9,034 bases of DNA from UBA5177 sp002413265 (GTDB lineage Bacteria; Chloroflexota; UBA5177): the NCBI GenBank assembly GCA_036752825.1, contig DAIORV010000092.1, forward strand, positions 1 through 9,034, written 5' to 3'. The notes beneath the pieces are model-generated. The model worked only from the letters and a program-made list of their open reading frames with translations, did no database searches and had not been told where the DNA came from. A program made the translations under genes and the position numbers. This document shows, piece after piece, positions 6,901 through 9,034 of the stretch. How positions within the stretch are numbered: the first letter of the stretch is position 1; each line of letters begins with the position of its first letter.

Positions 6901-8004
6901 ATGAACTTAAGTGTGGGAATCGTCGGCCTGCCCAGCGTCGGAAAGTCGGCGCTGTTTAGCGCTTTGACGAAGCGCAGCACCGGCGGCGGACGGTCGACTA
7001 CCGCGACCGTTCCGGTGCCTGACGAGCGGCTCGACGTGCTGGCAGAGATGGTTCATCCCAAACGTGTAGCGCATGCCGGAGTGCAGATGGTCGACGTCGC
7101 GGGCCTGATGCGTGGCGCGGCCGCCAAAGAGGGCGGACTCGGCTCGCAATTCCTGGGACAGCTACAGGGCGTCAATGCTCTGGCGCTGGTACTGCGATGT
7201 TTTGACGCTCCGGAGCTTGGCCTCGAACCTCCCAAGCCTCTTGATGATCTGGAAAGCATGGTGCTGGAGTTCCAGCTGTCCGACCTGTCACGAATCGACA
7301 AGCGGTTGGAGCGCACCTCCAAGACGGCGAAGTCCGGCGACGCAGCCGCGCGGCGCGAGGAGAAGACCCTCTTGGAGCTCCGTGAGGCGCTTGACGCGGG
7401 CCGCCCGGCGAAGTCGGTGGAGATCCCTGAGACCGACGCTGCCGCGCTGAAAGATCTGGCCCTGACGACTCTCAAGTCACTGATCTTCGTGGCCAACGTG
7501 TCTGAGGACGACCTGGCGGTGCTGCATAATCCTGATGCCGAGGACCCGCATGGCGTTAGATCGATGATCGCGGATATCCAGCAAGCAGCGGCCACCCATG
7601 AGGCCGAAGTCGCCGTGGTAAGCGCCCAGCTCGAGGCCGAGCTCGCCGAGCTCGAGGAAGCCGATGCCTTAGATTACCTGGCGAGTCTGAATGTCGAGGA
7701 GACCGGGCTCTCGCGATTTATTTCCGCTGCGTACCGGGAGCTTGGACTACTGACGTTTCTCACGGCGGGCGAACCTGAAGTCCGAGCCTGGACCGTTCGA
7801 CAGGGGGCGAAAGCACCCGAAGCCGCCGGTACCATCCACTCGGACATCGAGCGAGGCTTCATTCGCGCGGAGGTCACACAGTACGAGAAGCTGGTCGAGG
7901 CGGGAAGCCAACAGAAAGCCAAGGAGTTAGGGTACACGCGCCTCGAGGGAAAAGAGTACGTCATGCGCGAAGGCGATGTCGTGTACTTCCGGTTCAACGT
8001 TTAG
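6901..8004 (+). CDS. divergent YchF/OLA1-type P-loop ATPase
   Basis: A 367-residue YchF-family protein (E. coli YchF: 363). YchF is an Obg-related P-loop NTPase that prefers ATP and associates with ribosomes. Seen: P-loop GLPSVGKS (9-16, normally GLPNVGKST); PDERLDVLAEMVHPKR (40-55); G3 DVAG (65-68) in VDVAGLMRG; GLGSQFL (79-85); G4-like NVSE (199-202), the NxxE that gives ATP rather than GTP preference; a helical insert (about 125-175); and a full TGS domain (about 283-366) with FLTAGEPEVRAWT, KAPEAAGTIHSDIERGFIRAEV and EGDVVYFRFNV. Two parts depart from the family. The segment between ALTK and PDxRLD is about seven residues shorter and lacks the NFPFCTIEPN-like switch I sequence. The loop holding His114 in E. 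coli YchF reads RCFDAPELGLEP here, without histidine. It may therefore be a specialised paralogue, so I do not assign the symbol ychF. Single gene, divergent from the synthetase. Confidence 0.9.
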   Translation: MNLSVGIVGLPSVGKSALFSALTKRSTGGGRSTTATVPVPDERLDVLAEMVHPKRVAHAGVQMVDVAGLMRGAAAKEGGLGSQFLGQLQGVNALALVLRCFDAPELGLEPPKPLDDLESMVLEFQLSDLSRIDKRLERTSKTAKSGDAAARREEKTLLELREALDAGRPAKSVEIPETDAAALKDLALTTLKSLIFVANVSEDDLAVLHNPDAEDPHGVRSMIADIQQAAATHEAEVAVVSAQLEAELAELEEADALDYLASLNVEETGLSRFISAAYRELGLLTFLTAGEPEVRAWTVRQGAKAPEAAGTIHSDIERGFIRAEVTQYEKLVEAGSQQKAKELGYTRLEGKEYVMREGDVVYFRFNV

Positions 8005-8185
8005 GGTCTGTCCCCGGGAGTGCAGCGGTGCAAGTCCAGACATGCCCTTCTCGGCGTGGACCCTACTATTCTCGTGTGGTCGTGCGGCACTTGAGAGACG
8101 GTTAGGCCACATTCCCAGACGCGAGTGTAGAGCGTGCTGCAGAGTGGCACTCATCTTGCAACTGGTGGCCGCAAAGGAGGGAACC
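8005..8185 (+). other. untranslated interval before the micro-ORF
   Basis: 181 bases without a convincing gene. A seven-base inverted repeat (TAGGGTC at 8002-8008, GACCCTA at 8059-8065) begins on the YchF-like stop codon and spans 64 bases; it could close a structured RNA or mark the gene end, but there is no T-run. CTACTATT near 8063-8070 is a weak -10-like sequence without a matching -35. The segment may act as leader for the 24-residue peptide. Confidence 0.3.
8173..8180 (+). promoter_or_regulatory. near-ideal Shine-Dalgarno of the micro-ORF
   Basis: AAAGGAGG, five bases before the ATG at 8186. It is the strongest ribosome binding site in the window together with that of the acyl-CoA synthetase, and the main support for translation of this very short frame. 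Confidence 0.75.
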
Positions 8186-8260
8186 ATGCTTTACACGATT
8201 CTGGTGATTCTGATCATTCTCATCATTCTCGGTTTCGTCTTCGGGCGAGGACGGTTCTAG
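8186..8260 (+). CDS. 24-residue single-pass membrane peptide
   Basis: The peptide is one hydrophobic helix (MLYTILVILIILIILGFV, residues 1-18) with a short basic end, FGRGRF. There is no charge before the helix, and the Arg pair at the C-terminus predicts by the positive-inside rule that the C-terminus faces the cytoplasm. The ATG at 8186 has AAAGGAGG at the ideal distance, and a strong hairpin begins 25 bases after the TAG stop, so this looks like a self-contained transcription unit. The N-terminus resembles tiny membrane proteins of the lmo0937/DUF5670 kind (MLWTI...), but those are longer and I do not claim membership. Possible roles are membrane stress, a regulator of a larger membrane protein, or a toxin-like peptide; nothing in the sequence decides. 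An in-frame GTG-less upstream extension back to 7976 overlaps the YchF-like gene and is not credible. Confidence 0.6.
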   Translation: MLYTILVILIILIILGFVFGRGRF

Positions 8261-8285
8261 CACCGCCGGGTCAACGCCGGAGGGC

Positions 8286-8318
8286 AGCCCCGCGTTCGCC
8301 TTGTGCGGACGCGGGGCT
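8286..8318 (+). terminator. strong hairpin, probable terminator of the micro-ORF unit
   Basis: AGCCCCGCGT (8286-8295) and ACGCGGGGCT (8309-8318) are a perfect ten-base inverted repeat. The inner bases TCGC and GCGG extend it by four pairs (one G-U), leaving a five-base loop CTTGT. The 3' side is followed by TATTCA, only a short T-poor tail. It lies 25 bases after the micro-ORF stop and 90 before the next ATG, which fits intrinsic termination of the peptide transcript. Confidence 0.7.
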
Positions 8319-8407
8319 TATTCATGAGGCGGCACCACGGGCTGGTTGCGAGGACGCTGTTAGAGCCCGCAAAATGACTCGCCGTAATATACAGCTCCCC
8401 ACGCGCA

Positions 8408-9034
8408 ATGAGTCGGATCGCATCGGTCGGTCTTGCCGCCGTTCTCATCGTCCTGACATTGGTCACGCTGTGGGCCGTGTCCGTCAGCCAGGGTGTGGCT
8501 ACTGACACCGCAGCCGCCGGCGTCACCAGCGGTGATCTTGGCCAGCTGCAGTACTTCATCGCAGGAGAGCAGTCGTCCGAACGCGACTTCTTGAACCGGC
8601 GGAATGGCAGCGCCAAGGCGTTTTACGCATCCGCTGCTCACTTCTCTCGGGAGCTGGGCTCGCTTCAAACAACAGGTTCGAGCTCGGGTCTCCAGCTGGC
8701 GTCTGTGGTTCAAGTTCTCCACCAACGGTACGTCGACAGTTTTTCTAGGTACCTTACGGCTGCTCGCGCACGGCATGTGACTCGAGCTCGAAAGATCCAG
8801 TCGACGAGTCTCGAGCCGACATCGGCTGCGCTGTCAAACGAAATGAACGGGCCGGTGGCACGAGCCCGGGTGGGCGCCGCGAAGCGGGCTGGATCTGCGC
8901 AATTCCCAGGTCGATGTGAGGAGTATCACCGCAGCGGCTTTTCTGCTCGGCGCGGCTCTGTTGTTTGGCTTCTGGCGCGTTCTCGAGTCGTTTAGGAAAC
9001 GTATCGAAGCCGAAGAGGTGGCGCTGAAGCACCA
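8408..9034 (+). pseudogene. membrane sensor protein gene, frame-disrupted, 3' end outside window
   Basis: The frame from the ATG at 8408 encodes a membrane helix (VGLAAVLIVLTLVTLWAV, about 7-24). A helical, mostly polar extracytoplasmic region follows (about 25-160), of the four-helix sensor-domain kind (GEQSSERDFLNRR, LHQRYVDSFSRYL). After about residue 160 this frame becomes Arg/Ser-rich nonsense and stops at 8995. In the +1 frame, bases 8889 onward give GLDLRNSQVDVRS, a second membrane helix (ITAAAFLLGAALLFGFW) and RVLESFRKRIEAEEVALKH, still open at the window end. TM-sensor-TM-linker is typical of histidine kinases, chemoreceptors and GGDEF/EAL proteins; the EAEEVALKH linker would suit a following GGDEF domain, but that lies outside. 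One extra base in the assembled sequence would explain the break. No clear Shine-Dalgarno precedes the ATG; TAATAT at 8385-8390 could be a -10 box for a very short leader. Confidence 0.68.
8847..8900 (+). other. zone containing the frame break of the sensor gene
   Basis: The +1 frame has a stop (TGA) at 8844-8846, so the switch must lie after it. The membrane-helix frame already reads sensibly from about 8889-8901 (GLDLRNSQ). The interval holds several short G or C runs (8865-8867, 8868-8870, 8872-8874, 8886-8888). Removing one G from 8886-8888 would join AAKR to LDLRNSQVDV in one frame. Confidence 0.65.

Noticed and set aside
8028..8037. tRNA T-arm-like GGTGCAAGTCC
   Set aside because: It lacks the GTTC core, and no acceptor, D or anticodon arms can be drawn around it.
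8012..8055. Resemblance to a cobalamin riboswitch core (GGTGCAAGTCC between GGGA and GCCC)
   Set aside because: Only about 30 bases resemble it. I find no B12-box-like sequence in the right place, and the downstream peptide is not a cobalamin gene.
8134..8505. 123-codon open frame covering the micro-ORF, hairpin and sensor start
   Set aside because: It reads through a strong terminator-like hairpin in a frame with no protein-like character and conflicts with two better-supported genes.

Overview
This is a moderately GC-rich chromosomal window of ordinary bacterial genes, densely packed on both strands. GTG and TTG starts are in use (serpin, SLOG protein, acyl-CoA dehydrogenase). The combination of a divergent HolA, an FtsB/DivIC-like protein with a Trp-rich tail, a secreted serpin and a divergent YchF suggests an uncultured Terrabacteria-type lineage (Chloroflexota, Dormibacterota or Actinomycetota-like). 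That placement is inference from protein style only; there is no rRNA or tRNA here to anchor it. I see no mobile element, CRISPR array, tRNA, rRNA or phage gene.

Layout, left to right. (1) 1-273, plus: the 3' end of an alpha/beta hydrolase cut by the window edge. (2) 293-2580, minus: holA (DNA polymerase III delta subunit), then a secreted serpin with a TTG start and a good ribosome binding site. (3) 2756-4839, plus: a TIGR00725-type SLOG nucleotide-binding protein overlapping (ATGA) an FtsB/DivIC-like septum protein, followed after about 40 bases by an acyl-CoA dehydrogenase. (4) 4841-6787, minus: an ACS-type acyl-CoA synthetase, convergent with the dehydrogenase and separated from it by one base. 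(5) 6901-8004, plus: a divergent YchF/OLA1-type ATPase. (6) 8186-8260, plus: a 24-residue single-membrane-helix peptide with a near-ideal Shine-Dalgarno and a strong hairpin just downstream. (7) 8408-window end: a membrane sensor protein whose second membrane helix is in a different frame from the first, so the gene is frame-disrupted as given.

Functional picture. The acyl-CoA synthetase (acid to acyl-CoA) and acyl-CoA dehydrogenase (acyl-CoA to enoyl-CoA) are natural consecutive steps of fatty or branched-chain acid catabolism, but they are transcribed towards each other rather than as an operon. holA and the ftsB-like gene are replication and division housekeeping genes. The most notable points are the YchF-like ATPase lacking the usual switch I segment and the catalytic-loop histidine, the secreted serpin with a CxxC and an antithrombin-length reactive loop, the isolated micro-ORF, and the frameshift in the terminal sensor gene. 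I did not find a convincing wholly new multi-gene system.
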